In this document: positions 1 to 7,238 of the stretch, in pieces | Layout of the letters: every line of letters begins with the position of its first letter | Numbering within the stretch: the stretch's first letter is position 1 | Assembly: GCA_030529405.1 (NCBI GenBank) | Contig: JAUMWZ010000040.1 | Coordinates: 1-10,485 of the forward strand | Source: Bacteroides sp. | GTDB taxonomy: Bacteria > Bacteroidota > Bacteroidia > Bacteroidales > Bacteroidaceae | Direction: 5' to 3' | DNA length: 10,485 nucleotides | Notes under the pieces: generated by a model | The model's input: only the letters and a program-made list of their open reading frames with translations | Databases searched by the model: none | What the model was told of the DNA's origin: nothing | Translations under genes and position numbers: made by a program

Positions 1-10
1 ATTTCTAGAT

Positions 11-117
11 TGTATACAATTGAGTTGCAGACTGTATAAAGTTTGGATTGCAGTTATATAAACTCTAGTTCTCAGCTATATATAAGCTAAAAGCAAAACA
101 TATAGTATTTAGATTGA
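11..117. repeat. Degenerate ~22-bp TATA-repeat array (array 1)
   Basis: Five TATA-containing cores (TATACA, TATAAA, TATATA, TATATA, TATAGT) begin at positions 13, 35, 55, 77 and 101, giving steps of 22, 20, 22 and 24 bp. The linkers are related to each other and to the other arrays; for example, GTTGCAGACTGTATAAAG here resembles CTTGCAGACTATATACAG near 3957-3974. Positions 9-20 form a perfect 12-bp palindrome (ATTGTATACAAT). The array lies just beyond the terminator of the flavoprotein gene, so it is probably outside that transcript. The repeat is seen directly; its function is unknown. Confidence 0.7.
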
Positions 118-123
118 ATACAT

Positions 124-161
124 AAAAAGCTCGACAGAGTATTAAACTTTCTGCCGAGCTT
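124..161 (-). terminator. Rho-independent terminator of the fused flavoprotein gene
   Basis: Positions 150-161 and 127-138 form a 12-bp stem in the minus-strand transcript. It is GC-rich in the middle, has one G-U wobble, and encloses an 11-nt loop. The distal end runs into a U tract (five A on the plus strand, 124-128). It starts about 35 nt after the TAA stop at 197-199. Stem, loop and U tract make it a textbook intrinsic terminator. Confidence 0.9.
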
Positions 162-196
162 CAAACCATCAATTATGAAAAAAGAACTTTATGATT

Positions 197-2488
197 TTAG
201 TGTAAATTATACTTTTCTGAAAGTTGAGCATGCATAGATGCAGCCTCACGTCTACCATCACCCATAGCCAAAATAACAGTTGCACCGCCTCTGACTATAT
301 CTCCACCAGCATATATCATAGGTATAGACGATTGCATACTGTCATCTACCACTATCGTACCCTTCTTGCCTACTTCAAGCCCCTTAATAGAGCTTGGAAC
401 GATAGGATTAGGAGATACGCCGATACTTACTATCGCAAGATCTATGTCTATTACTTCAATCGCACCTTCAATGGCTACAGGACTGCGTCTACCTGAAGCG
501 TCTGGCTCGCCAAGTTCCATTTTTTGAAGAACCATTTGCTTAACACAGCCGTTTTCGTCTGGTATATATTCAATCGGATTGTGTAGTGTAAGAAACTCTA
601 CACCCTCCTCTTTTGCATGCTTAATCTCTTCTAAACGTGCAGGCATTTCTTCTTCTGAACGGCGGTAAACAATCATCGCTCTCTCTGCACCTAAACGTTT
701 TGCCGTACGCACAGAGTCCATAGCTGTGTTTCCACCACCTATAACTGCCACGTTCTTTCCGAATGAAACAGGAGTGTCTGAATCATCACTAGCTGCGTCC
801 ATAAGGTTTACACGTGTCAGATACTCATTAGATGACATTATGTTTATTGAGTTTTCACCCGGTATATTCATAAAGTTTGGAAGTCCAGCACCCGATGCTA
901 CAAAGAAACCCTTGAAACCTTGTTCTTCTTTTAGTTCTTCAACACTGATTGTTTTGCCTACAATACAGTCTTTGATGAAGTTTACCCCCATTTTTGCAAG
1001 GTTATCAATCTCAACATCAACTATCTTGTTTGGAAGTCTAAATTCAGGTATCCCATACTTCAAAACGCCACCTATTTCGTGCAAAGCCTCGAATACTGTA
1101 ACGTCATATCCATATTTAACCATATCTCCAGCAAAGGCCAATCCCGCAGGACCTGAGCCTACTACCGCCACTTTTATACCGTTCTTTTTTTCAATGTGAG
1201 GTACAGATATCTGTCCACTCTCACGTTCGTAGTCAGCAGCAAAGCGTTCCAAATATCCAATAGCTACTGGCTCGCCTTTCATTTTAAGGTGAATACACTT
1301 GGATTCACATTGCTTTTCTTGTGGACATACTCTACCACACACTGCAGGCAAAGCACTGGTTTCTTTCAAAGTCTTAGCAGCCTCGAGGAATTCTCCTCTC
1401 TCTATGTTCTTAATGAACCTTGGTATATCGATACCCACAGGACACCCTTCCACGCAACCAGGGTTTGCACAATCCAGACATCGTTGTGATTCTGTGACTG
1501 CTTGCTCTTCAGTTAATCCGGTATTGACCTCTTCTTTTCTGCTATGTGAGCGATATTCTGGGTCTAGTTCATTCATTTTTACCCTCGGAATTGATGTTCG
1601 TTCTTTCGCTTTCATCTTATTCCTTAGTTCTACTCTCCACTCTGCTGTCCTTCCATCTTCAGATTGACAAGTGTGAGATAGTTTTTGCATATCGTCTACT
1701 TCAGCCTTTTTGAATGCACTCATTCTCTTTAGCATTTCGTCAAAGTTTACTTGGTGTCCGTCAAACTCAGGACCGTCCACACACACAAACTTAGTCTTTC
1801 CGCCGATAGTTATACGACATGCACCGCACATACCAGTACCGTCTACCATTATAGTATTAAGAGATACGTCGGTAGGTATTTCATATTTCTTGGTGAGTAA
1901 GCATACAAACTTCATCATTATAGCAGGTCCAATGGCAAAGCACTTATCAACTTTCTCGCGTTTTATTACTGACTCTACTCCTTCAGTAACAAGACCTTTA
2001 TTTCCATATGAACCATCATCTGTCATTATGATAACCTCATCTGAACTTTCTCTCATCTCTTTTTCAAGGATAATCAAATCTTTGCTTCGTCCTGCAAGAA
2101 CGGTAATTACCCTGTTACCAGCTTTTTTCAACGCTTGAACGATAGGCAACATAGGCGCAACACCTACACCACCTCCGGCACAAACCACTGTTCCGAAGTT
2201 TTCAATATGTGTTGGTTGTCCCAATGGGCCTACTACGTCAGTGATGTAATCGCCTTCATTTAGGTCGCAAAGTCTTGTAGACGACAGTCCCACTCTTTGT
2301 ACAACCAAAGTTATTGTTCCCTTATCCACATCGGCTTTTGCTATTGTCAGCGGCATACGCTCTCCTTTTTCTCCCACACGTACAATAACAAAGTGTCCTG
2401 CTTTTCTTGATTTTGCAATTAGCGGTGCTTCTACTTCGAACTGGAAAACCTTCTCTGAGAATTGTTCCTTTTTGATGATTTTGTTCAT
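197..2488 (-). CDS. Single-chain NfnAB-like iron-sulfur flavoprotein (DHOD-B NAD-binding subunit / glutamate synthase small subunit fusion)
   Basis: This 763-residue cytosolic protein joins two modules. Residues 1 to about 260 resemble the ferredoxin-NADP reductase-like NfnA/PyrK family: an FAD-site motif RMPLTIA (44-50), an NAD-binding GGGVGVAP (105-112) and a [2Fe-2S] site with Cys221, Cys224 and Cys236 plus nearby Asp216. NfnA structures use one Asp and three Cys there. Residues from about 300 to 763 resemble the glutamate synthase small subunit/NfnB: two four-Cys [4Fe-4S] sets (337, 340, 345, 349 and 384, 388, 394, 398), an FAD GSGPAG motif (444-449), an NADPH-binding GGGNTA motif (584-589) and a C-terminal AGGD flavin motif (727-730). 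The length matches the sum of separate NfnA and NfnB chains. Likely role: NADH/ferredoxin:NADP+ oxidoreductase by flavin-based electron bifurcation; a glutamate-synthase electron-input role is the alternative. No large glutamate synthase subunit is in the window. The start is supported by an AGG 7 nt upstream of the ATG and by immediate domain homology. Confidence 0.93.
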   Translation of the reverse strand: MNKIIKKEQFSEKVFQFEVEAPLIAKSRKAGHFVIVRVGEKGERMPLTIAKADVDKGTITLVVQRVGLSSTRLCDLNEGDYITDVVGPLGQPTHIENFGTVVCAGGGVGVAPMLPIVQALKKAGNRVITVLAGRSKDLIILEKEMRESSDEVIIMTDDGSYGNKGLVTEGVESVIKREKVDKCFAIGPAIMMKFVCLLTKKYEIPTDVSLNTIMVDGTGMCGACRITIGGKTKFVCVDGPEFDGHQVNFDEMLKRMSAFKKAEVDDMQKLSHTCQSEDGRTAEWRVELRNKMKAKERTSIPRVKMNELDPEYRSHSRKEEVNTGLTEEQAVTESQRCLDCANPGCVEGCPVGIDIPRFIKNIERGEFLEAAKTLKETSALPAVCGRVCPQEKQCESKCIHLKMKGEPVAIGYLERFAADYERESGQISVPHIEKKNGIKVAVVGSGPAGLAFAGDMVKYGYDVTVFEALHEIGGVLKYGIPEFRLPNKIVDVEIDNLAKMGVNFIKDCIVGKTISVEELKEEQGFKGFFVASGAGLPNFMNIPGENSINIMSSNEYLTRVNLMDAASDDSDTPVSFGKNVAVIGGGNTAMDSVRTAKRLGAERAMIVYRRSEEEMPARLEEIKHAKEEGVEFLTLHNPIEYIPDENGCVKQMVLQKMELGEPDASGRRSPVAIEGAIEVIDIDLAIVSIGVSPNPIVPSSIKGLEVGKKGTIVVDDSMQSSIPMIYAGGDIVRGGATVILAMGDGRREAASMHAQLSEKYNLH

Positions 2489-2764
2489 TGCTTAACCTAT
2501 AATTTTATTTTACGTAGCTATTTCTGTTCGTTAGATGTAGGCAAATGTATATATATTTTACAAATAGCAAGCAAGTAAGCGATATTTTTTCGTTATGAAG
2601 ATTGATTACTATTTCTTTTTGTTCTAAAAGTTTGTAATATCAGATATGATATTGCAAATAAAATGACATAAAAACATTATGAGATGAAAGAATTATCACA
2701 TTAAACGTGATGTTATATGCGCATTTATGACAAAATACGGCACATATATTTTATTTCATTATGA
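2489..2764. other. aroB-flavoprotein intergenic gap
   Basis: This 276-nt AT-rich gap holds no credible ORF. Two small dyads are visible: a perfect 7-bp inverted repeat with 4-nt loop at 2636-2653 (AATATCA/TGATATT), and a 5-6 bp stem at 2695-2711 (ATCAC/GTGAT). Neither is followed by a convincing U tract in the minus-strand transcript, so I do not call a terminator for aroB. Unlike the other gaps, it has no periodic TATA array, only a single TATATATA run next to the candidate promoter. Confidence 0.5.
2542..2571 (-). promoter_or_regulatory. Candidate Bacteroidota-type promoter for the flavoprotein gene
   Basis: On the minus strand, TACATTTG (plus 2542-2549) matches the Bacteroides -7 consensus TAnnTTTG. 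A CTTG (plus 2568-2571), 18 bp upstream, is an imperfect match to the -33 TTTG. The implied transcript start is near 2536, giving a leader of about 50 nt. This is motif matching only; such short motifs also occur by chance in AT-rich DNA. Confidence 0.45.
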
Positions 2765-3823
2765 CTACCCGTTCATAGTCTCTCTAAAGAAATCGAGCAT
2801 ATCAAATATTTCTGTTTTCGAGGCTATATTGTCAAGCTTTACCTTTCCTATATCTTCCAGCAAAGTGAAGTTTACTCCGTTTCCTGTGTTCTTTTTGTCG
2901 TGAGTCATATATTGATATATCTTGTCATAATCTTTGCAAGTTATGAGATACACTCCATAATGTTCTTTCACGAAATTGAGTGTTTGTCGCATCTTGTTTG
3001 TTGGAAACCCGCACTTGATGCAAGACATATAAAGTTCGCAAACAATACCCCAAGCAACCGCATATCCGTGCATTACCGACTGTTTTCTGCTCATTGCAAG
3101 GCTTTCGAAAGCATGAGCCGTGGTGTGTGCAAAGTTCAGTGCCTTGCGCAATCCTTTTTCTGTAGGGTCTTTGTGTACAACATCTTCCTTTACACGGATA
3201 GATGTTTCAATCAGTTTAAGCAACTCTCCCCCACCACATTCAAGCGGATTGCACTTTATTATATCACTCCAATGCGCCACATCGCATATCAATGAGTGTT
3301 TAATCATTTCAGCATATCCAGACAATATGTCTTCCTCTTTTAGGGTAGATAAGAAACGACTATCTACAAAGACTGCTTTGGCTTTGTGAAAAGCTCCTAT
3401 TTCGTTCTTCAAACCACAGAAGTTCACTCCCGTTTTTCCTCCTACTGCAGCATCTACCATAGCAAGAAGTGTGGTGGGAATGTTTATGCAATCAATTCCA
3501 CGCTTAAACGTTGCAGCAACAAAGCCTCCAAGGTCTGTAATCATACCCCCGCCCAAATTGACTACCAGTGAGCGTCTGCTGGCATTCATGTCTACTAGTT
3601 TTTGCCACACAACGGTTGCTGTTTCAAGAGTTTTGCATTCATCTCCTTGCTCAACAGTGATTATCTCTGCCGAAGAAATCAGCTTACACTTCTTCAACAA
3701 CTCCACACAACGCACAGTATTACTGTCTGTTATCACGAGTATCTTATCATGCTGTTTAACAGAAAAGCGTGCATCTATCTCGGCACAAATATCGTTAGTT
3801 ACTATAACCTCTTGCTTTGTCAT
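2765..3823 (-). CDS. aroB: 3-dehydroquinate synthase
   Basis: AroB converts DAHP to 3-dehydroquinate, the second step of the shikimate pathway, using NAD+ and a divalent metal (Zn or Co) in the cytosol. From the chosen start the protein is 352 residues, a normal AroB length. Visible motifs are the NAD-binding GGGMITDLGGFVAAT (91-105), PTTLLAMVDAAVGGKTGVN (116-134) and SGYAEMIKH with metal ligand Glu172. FAHTTAHAFE follows, with predicted metal ligand His233 and catalytic His237, then HGYAVAWG with metal ligand His252. The frame stays open upstream to 3952. However, those 43 extra codons read through the TATA-repeat array and give a hydrophobic, non-AroB sequence, so I start at the ATG at 3823 (MTKQEVIV...), where homology begins. 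FAHTTAHA differs from the more usual NFGHTxGHA by Gly-to-Ala changes, but the metal ligands are intact. There is no Shine-Dalgarno sequence, as is common in this phylum. Confidence 0.93.
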   Translation of the reverse strand: MTKQEVIVTNDICAEIDARFSVKQHDKILVITDSNTVRCVELLKKCKLISSAEIITVEQGDECKTLETATVVWQKLVDMNASRRSLVVNLGGGMITDLGGFVAATFKRGIDCINIPTTLLAMVDAAVGGKTGVNFCGLKNEIGAFHKAKAVFVDSRFLSTLKEEDILSGYAEMIKHSLICDVAHWSDIIKCNPLECGGGELLKLIETSIRVKEDVVHKDPTEKGLRKALNFAHTTAHAFESLAMSRKQSVMHGYAVAWGIVCELYMSCIKCGFPTNKMRQTLNFVKEHYGVYLITCKDYDKIYQYMTHDKKNTGNGVNFTLLEDIGKVKLDNIASKTEIFDMLDFFRETMNG

Positions 3824-3831
3824 AGGGTGTG

Positions 3832-3839
3832 CAAATATA
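3832..3839 (-). promoter_or_regulatory. Candidate -7 element of an aroB promoter
   Basis: TATATTTG on the minus strand matches TAnnTTTG exactly. No good -33 TTTG is present at the expected 19-20 bp upstream; the best is a T run around 3857-3862. The motif ends only about 8 nt before the aroB ATG, so if it is active the mRNA would be leaderless or nearly so. Weak support. Confidence 0.3.
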
Positions 3840-3898
3840 TGTTGTGCAATATTAGTAAAAACTATTGGTTTATGATTGTTCAAGCATTGAATAATCAT

Positions 3899-4014
3899 GC
3901 TATAACGAAGTAAAAGCAAACTATATACAGTCAATAAATAAAGTATATACAACTGACTTGCAGACTATATACAGTTGATTTTCAAACCATAGACAATCTA
4001 GAAACAGACAGAAA
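3899..4014. repeat. Degenerate ~22-bp TATA-repeat array (array 2)
   Basis: Cores begin at 3901 (TATAAC), 3922, 3944 and 3966 (all TATATAC) and 3990 (degenerate TAGACA), giving steps of 21, 22, 22 and 24 bp. Units 3921-3942 and 3943-3964 are exactly 22 bp, and 3965-3988 is 24 bp. Unit 3921-3942 matches unit 7283-7304 of array 3 at about 18 of 22 positions. The array lies between the terminator of the barrel gene and aroB, about 75 nt upstream of the aroB start. With the terminator at 4044-4089 and the -7 candidate at 3832-3839 it accounts for most of this 316-nt gap; I see no gene in it. Confidence 0.75.
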
Positions 4015-4043
4015 ATATATCAAACCCGAAGCAACAATATTAC

Positions 4044-4089
4044 AAAAAAAGAGCAATACGTCTGATGATAAAAATCTGACATATTGCTC
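4044..4089 (-). terminator. Rho-independent terminator of the downstream barrel gene
   Basis: Positions 4074-4089 and 4051-4066 form a 16-bp stem in the minus-strand transcript, with one G-U wobble and one A-A mismatch and a 7-nt loop. It is followed by seven U (plus-strand A tract, 4044-4050). It begins about 50 nt after the stop codon of the 978-residue barrel protein. Confidence 0.9.
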
Positions 4090-4139
4090 CGTCGTCATTA
4101 ACTACTAATTATGAGAATGTATTTTTATTACGCCACCAA

Positions 4140-7076
4140 TCAATAAGCCATGATTGCTGCCCCACCAATAACTCTTCCTCCACCAAAGCCTCTGCCACCT
4201 CTGCCACTAGTTCCTCTTGTGTTCATTTTACCACCAAACACATTCAGTCTGTAAGTAAATCTGAGCATAACGTAACTATTTATTCCATTATTATATGATG
4301 TGCTTCTTCGCTCAGCACTAACATTATAGTCAAAGTTTGACTTCTGTCTTAGTATATCATAAAACTCTAAACTGAGTGTTCCAGCATTACCCTTGAACAA
4401 ACTTTGTGTTAGTTTAGCATTCCAATCTAGCTCTGTTTTGTTTGCATTATAGTCTTGATAGCCTTTACGAGAATAACTGTTCAGACTTGTTGTAAGTGTC
4501 ATTTTCCAAGGAAGTGTTATCTCTGTGCTCACACCATAACCTAATGTGTAAGGAGATTGATTATACTCTGGACGCAATTTATTGCGTTGCATATTCAATC
4601 CGTAAGAGCCATTCACCGCTATCTCAAGCCAATCGTTTCTGAAAGAAACGTTTACTCTAGGGTTAAGAGATAGATGCTTAGTAACATTTTTATCGTTAGT
4701 CTTTAGCTCGCGATTATACAGATAAGACACGTTGTTACTATAATTATTGTTCATGTTAAACCCTATATTAAATCGTTTATCCTTAAATGGTGAGTTGAAA
4801 TTGATAGAGTTAAACGCACTCCATTGCCCGTTTATGTTCTCTCTGCGTGTTATCAATCCCCCGTTTATAGGGTTGTATTCGGTAATCGTACCTACTCTGT
4901 TTCGGTTGATGTCTACACCTCCAAACATCATTATACTTCTACCACTTTGTGGACTGTTAAAGAAAAAGCTCATCATTATGCTATGTGTAAACGATGGTTT
5001 AAGCCCTGGATTTCCCACAGTGATATTAAGCGGATTCGAATTATCTCTCACTGGTAGCATATACTCAATATTAGGTTCGCTTGTTCTACCACGATAATTC
5101 AAACGAAGTGTACTCGTTTTTGAAAACTTATACATAAAGTTTAGGTTCGGAGCAAAGTTTACAAGCGTCCTGACAGTATCTGTGTAAAACCCGCCACGCT
5201 TATAATCAAGTCTTGAATGCTGAGGATATGCCATCAAACCCAACGTTATGTTGTAGTTCTGACGTCTAATGTCTAATCTCAAACCTACCTCTTGATTGTG
5301 GTAATGATACTGTGTGTTGCGCCCCAAACTATCTACATAGAAGTCTTGATAATTATCAGGTATCGGGTTGTCTATACGCCACCCAATTCTAGACATATCA
5401 TACGTACTGCGCTCACTCTTAGTGTTTCTATATCCATACTGATATATGAATTGAAGAAAATTGCCCTTACCTATCGGCTCACTATACATCACTCTTGCGC
5501 TCATATTATAATTGCTACGAGGAGTAGTGATATACTGATTGCGCACAAGTATAGAGTCTTTGTCTGTCTGTCCTTCTATCTTGCTCTTCAGTTTGTAGTA
5601 GTGTGTTTCGTTTTCGCTTAATTGGTACCCTTCATTATCAGAATATCCTCCACGCAAAGTAAGGCTTATGTTTCTGCCATTTGATGACAGTCTGCGGTTA
5701 ATAAATGTACGTATATCGGCATTGATGTTATTAGAACTGTTCTGTCCTATTCTGTTTGAGCCGTTTATTCTTATATCCTTTAGTGGGTCGTTATCACCTA
5801 TTTGGTCGAGAGTCTTTAAGTTCAAGAGGTCATTTACTTCATCAACAAAGTCGTAAGGATATTTATTGAAAGTGGCATTCTCTGACTTTGAATGAGAATT
5901 TGATTTATTGTATGACACGTTAGGAGCTATATGTATGGTGGTAAGTGAGTCTAGTTTCCATTCAAACCTAAAATTAGAGCTGAACGAACGGTTATCAGAT
6001 ATCTCGTTAGAATTTGATGCTGAATAAGAATTTCCTGATTTGAGAAAACGCTCATTAAAGTTTCTTGACACTATGTCGTTATCTCTGTCGTTATAGTTTA
6101 TGTTTCCATAGATTTTCCACTTACCTAGGTCTGTGTTAAGGTTTACTCCAAACGACTTGTTTTCGTTTATTCCTCTGCTTGAAAATCCTCTAAATCCTCC
6201 ACCACGACTAAAGAAACTTCTGCTATCTCTTTCGTTTATATTGTTTGCATTTGCTACTACTGACAGTTCTGTTTTATCTACAAATCTGTTGAAAGACAAC
6301 TGCCCTGCATATCTGCTTTCAGTACCAACTCCTACACTGGCATTACCAAATGTTCCCTTGTTCATACCCTTCTTAACCTTCAAGTCTAATACAGGCTCTT
6401 CTTCATCATCATCAATTCCAGTTATAGTAGCCATATCTGACTTCCTATCGTAAGCCTTTACCTTGTCAATGATGTTTGTTGGTAGGTTTTGCAATCCTTT
6501 TTTCACGTCTCCGCCAAAGAATTCCTTTCCTTCAACCATTATCTTCTTTATCTCTTTGCCATTTAGTTTTACTTTTCCTTCATCATCAATTTCCACCCCC
6601 GGTAGTCTTTTCACAAGGTCTTCCAGCATAGAACCCTCGGGCAAACGATATGCTGCCGAGCTGTATTCCACTGTATCTCCTTTGACAGAAACAAGTGGCA
6701 TTTCGCCTTTTATAACTACTTCTTTAAGCAACACTTCGTCTGCTTTTAGGTTAAGCTCTCCTAGCTCAACATCTTTGCTGCTTTTGTTTATCCCCACATT
6801 GATATATTTGCTGACATAGCCTATAGAAGAAACTTTCACAATATAACTGCCTTCTTTTACGCTTGGAATAACAAAGTTGCCGTCAATACCTGTTACAGCT
6901 CCTTTAACCATAACAGAGTCTTTCTTTGTAAGCAACTGAATGGTGGCTTGCACCACTGCTTCTTTCGTCTTATCTTCTAAGACTTTTCCCTTTACATACA
7001 CCGATTTGCTCTGCGCAACTATCGATGTGGCAGAAATAAGTGCTATAAAGCACACCCACAGAATCTTCTTAATCAT
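4140..7076 (-). CDS. Outer-membrane beta-barrel protein with CarboxypepD_reg-like domain (TonB-dependent-receptor-like), downstream paralogue
   Basis: This 978-residue protein is predicted to sit in the outer membrane. Residues 1-21 form a Sec signal peptide (positive start, hydrophobic core, VA|Q cleavage). About 24-112 is a CarboxypepD_reg-like beta-sandwich (VKGKVLEDKTKEAVVQATIQ). About 115-235 is a plug-like region (KEVVIKG, VEGKEFFGGDVKKGL, VLDLKVKKG). The rest is rich in alternating aromatic/polar beta-strands typical of OMP_b-brl_3 (PF14905), including NPLNITVGNPGLKP near 681-694 and a final strand ending at Phe947. A Gly/Arg-rich tail of 31 residues follows (RGTSGRGGRGFGGGR), beyond the normal barrel end. 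A second Gly/Arg/Phe patch is at about 287-302. There is no STN domain, no obvious TonB box and no SusD partner, so the cargo is unknown. The next gene upstream is its paralogue, with almost the same residue spacing. The ATG at 7076 sits directly before the signal peptide and has no Shine-Dalgarno sequence. Confidence 0.9.
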   Translation of the reverse strand: MIKKILWVCFIALISATSIVAQSKSVYVKGKVLEDKTKEAVVQATIQLLTKKDSVMVKGAVTGIDGNFVIPSVKEGSYIVKVSSIGYVSKYINVGINKSSKDVELGELNLKADEVLLKEVVIKGEMPLVSVKGDTVEYSSAAYRLPEGSMLEDLVKRLPGVEIDDEGKVKLNGKEIKKIMVEGKEFFGGDVKKGLQNLPTNIIDKVKAYDRKSDMATITGIDDDEEEPVLDLKVKKGMNKGTFGNASVGVGTESRYAGQLSFNRFVDKTELSVVANANNINERDSRSFFSRGGGFRGFSSRGINENKSFGVNLNTDLGKWKIYGNINYNDRDNDIVSRNFNERFLKSGNSYSASNSNEISDNRSFSSNFRFEWKLDSLTTIHIAPNVSYNKSNSHSKSENATFNKYPYDFVDEVNDLLNLKTLDQIGDNDPLKDIRINGSNRIGQNSSNNINADIRTFINRRLSSNGRNISLTLRGGYSDNEGYQLSENETHYYKLKSKIEGQTDKDSILVRNQYITTPRSNYNMSARVMYSEPIGKGNFLQFIYQYGYRNTKSERSTYDMSRIGWRIDNPIPDNYQDFYVDSLGRNTQYHYHNQEVGLRLDIRRQNYNITLGLMAYPQHSRLDYKRGGFYTDTVRTLVNFAPNLNFMYKFSKTSTLRLNYRGRTSEPNIEYMLPVRDNSNPLNITVGNPGLKPSFTHSIMMSFFFNSPQSGRSIMMFGGVDINRNRVGTITEYNPINGGLITRRENINGQWSAFNSINFNSPFKDKRFNIGFNMNNNYSNNVSYLYNRELKTNDKNVTKHLSLNPRVNVSFRNDWLEIAVNGSYGLNMQRNKLRPEYNQSPYTLGYGVSTEITLPWKMTLTTSLNSYSRKGYQDYNANKTELDWNAKLTQSLFKGNAGTLSLEFYDILRQKSNFDYNVSAERRSTSYNNGINSYVMLRFTYRLNVFGGKMNTRGTSGRGGRGFGGGRVIGGAAIMAY

Positions 7077-7186
7077 TATGTCAGAATTATATTAGTAAAA
7101 CCACAATAAAACATATCCTAAAAACAGATATACCTTTAGACACATAAAACATCAGAAGGTTTAATTGTCTAAATAAAAAAATATGG

Positions 7187-7209
7187 AAAGGCTGGCAAAT
7201 ATAGCCTTT
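7187..7209 (-). promoter_or_regulatory. Candidate promoter with dyad for the downstream barrel gene
   Basis: On the minus strand, TATATTTG (plus 7196-7203) matches the -7 consensus TAnnTTTG; no clear -33 TTTG is found 19-20 bp upstream. A perfect 7-bp inverted repeat (AAAGGCT at 7187-7193, AGCCTTT at 7203-7209, 9-nt spacer) encloses the -7 motif, as an operator might. A run of seven A on the plus strand (7175-7181) lies a few bases beyond it, so a weak intrinsic terminator is the alternative reading. If it is a promoter, the leader is about 110 nt. Confidence 0.4.
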
Positions 7210-7238
7210 TTGTGACTTATGTAGGTTGAAAAAATCAG

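Noticed and set aside
224..2138. Plus-strand ORFs of 90-157 codons opposite the flavoprotein gene
   Set aside because: They are antisense to a well-supported gene, have low-complexity Ser/Thr/Phe-rich translations and show no family motifs.
2695..2711. Terminator after aroB
   Set aside because: The stem is only 5-6 bp and is not followed by a U tract in the minus-strand transcript.
3899..4014. Insertion sequence or MITE remnant
   Set aside because: No terminal inverted repeats, target-site duplication or transposase fragment is visible; the same motif recurs as tandem units in several gaps.
4747..6819. Plus-strand ORFs opposite the downstream barrel gene
   Set aside because: Antisense shadows of a clearly coding frame; no start signals or domain features.
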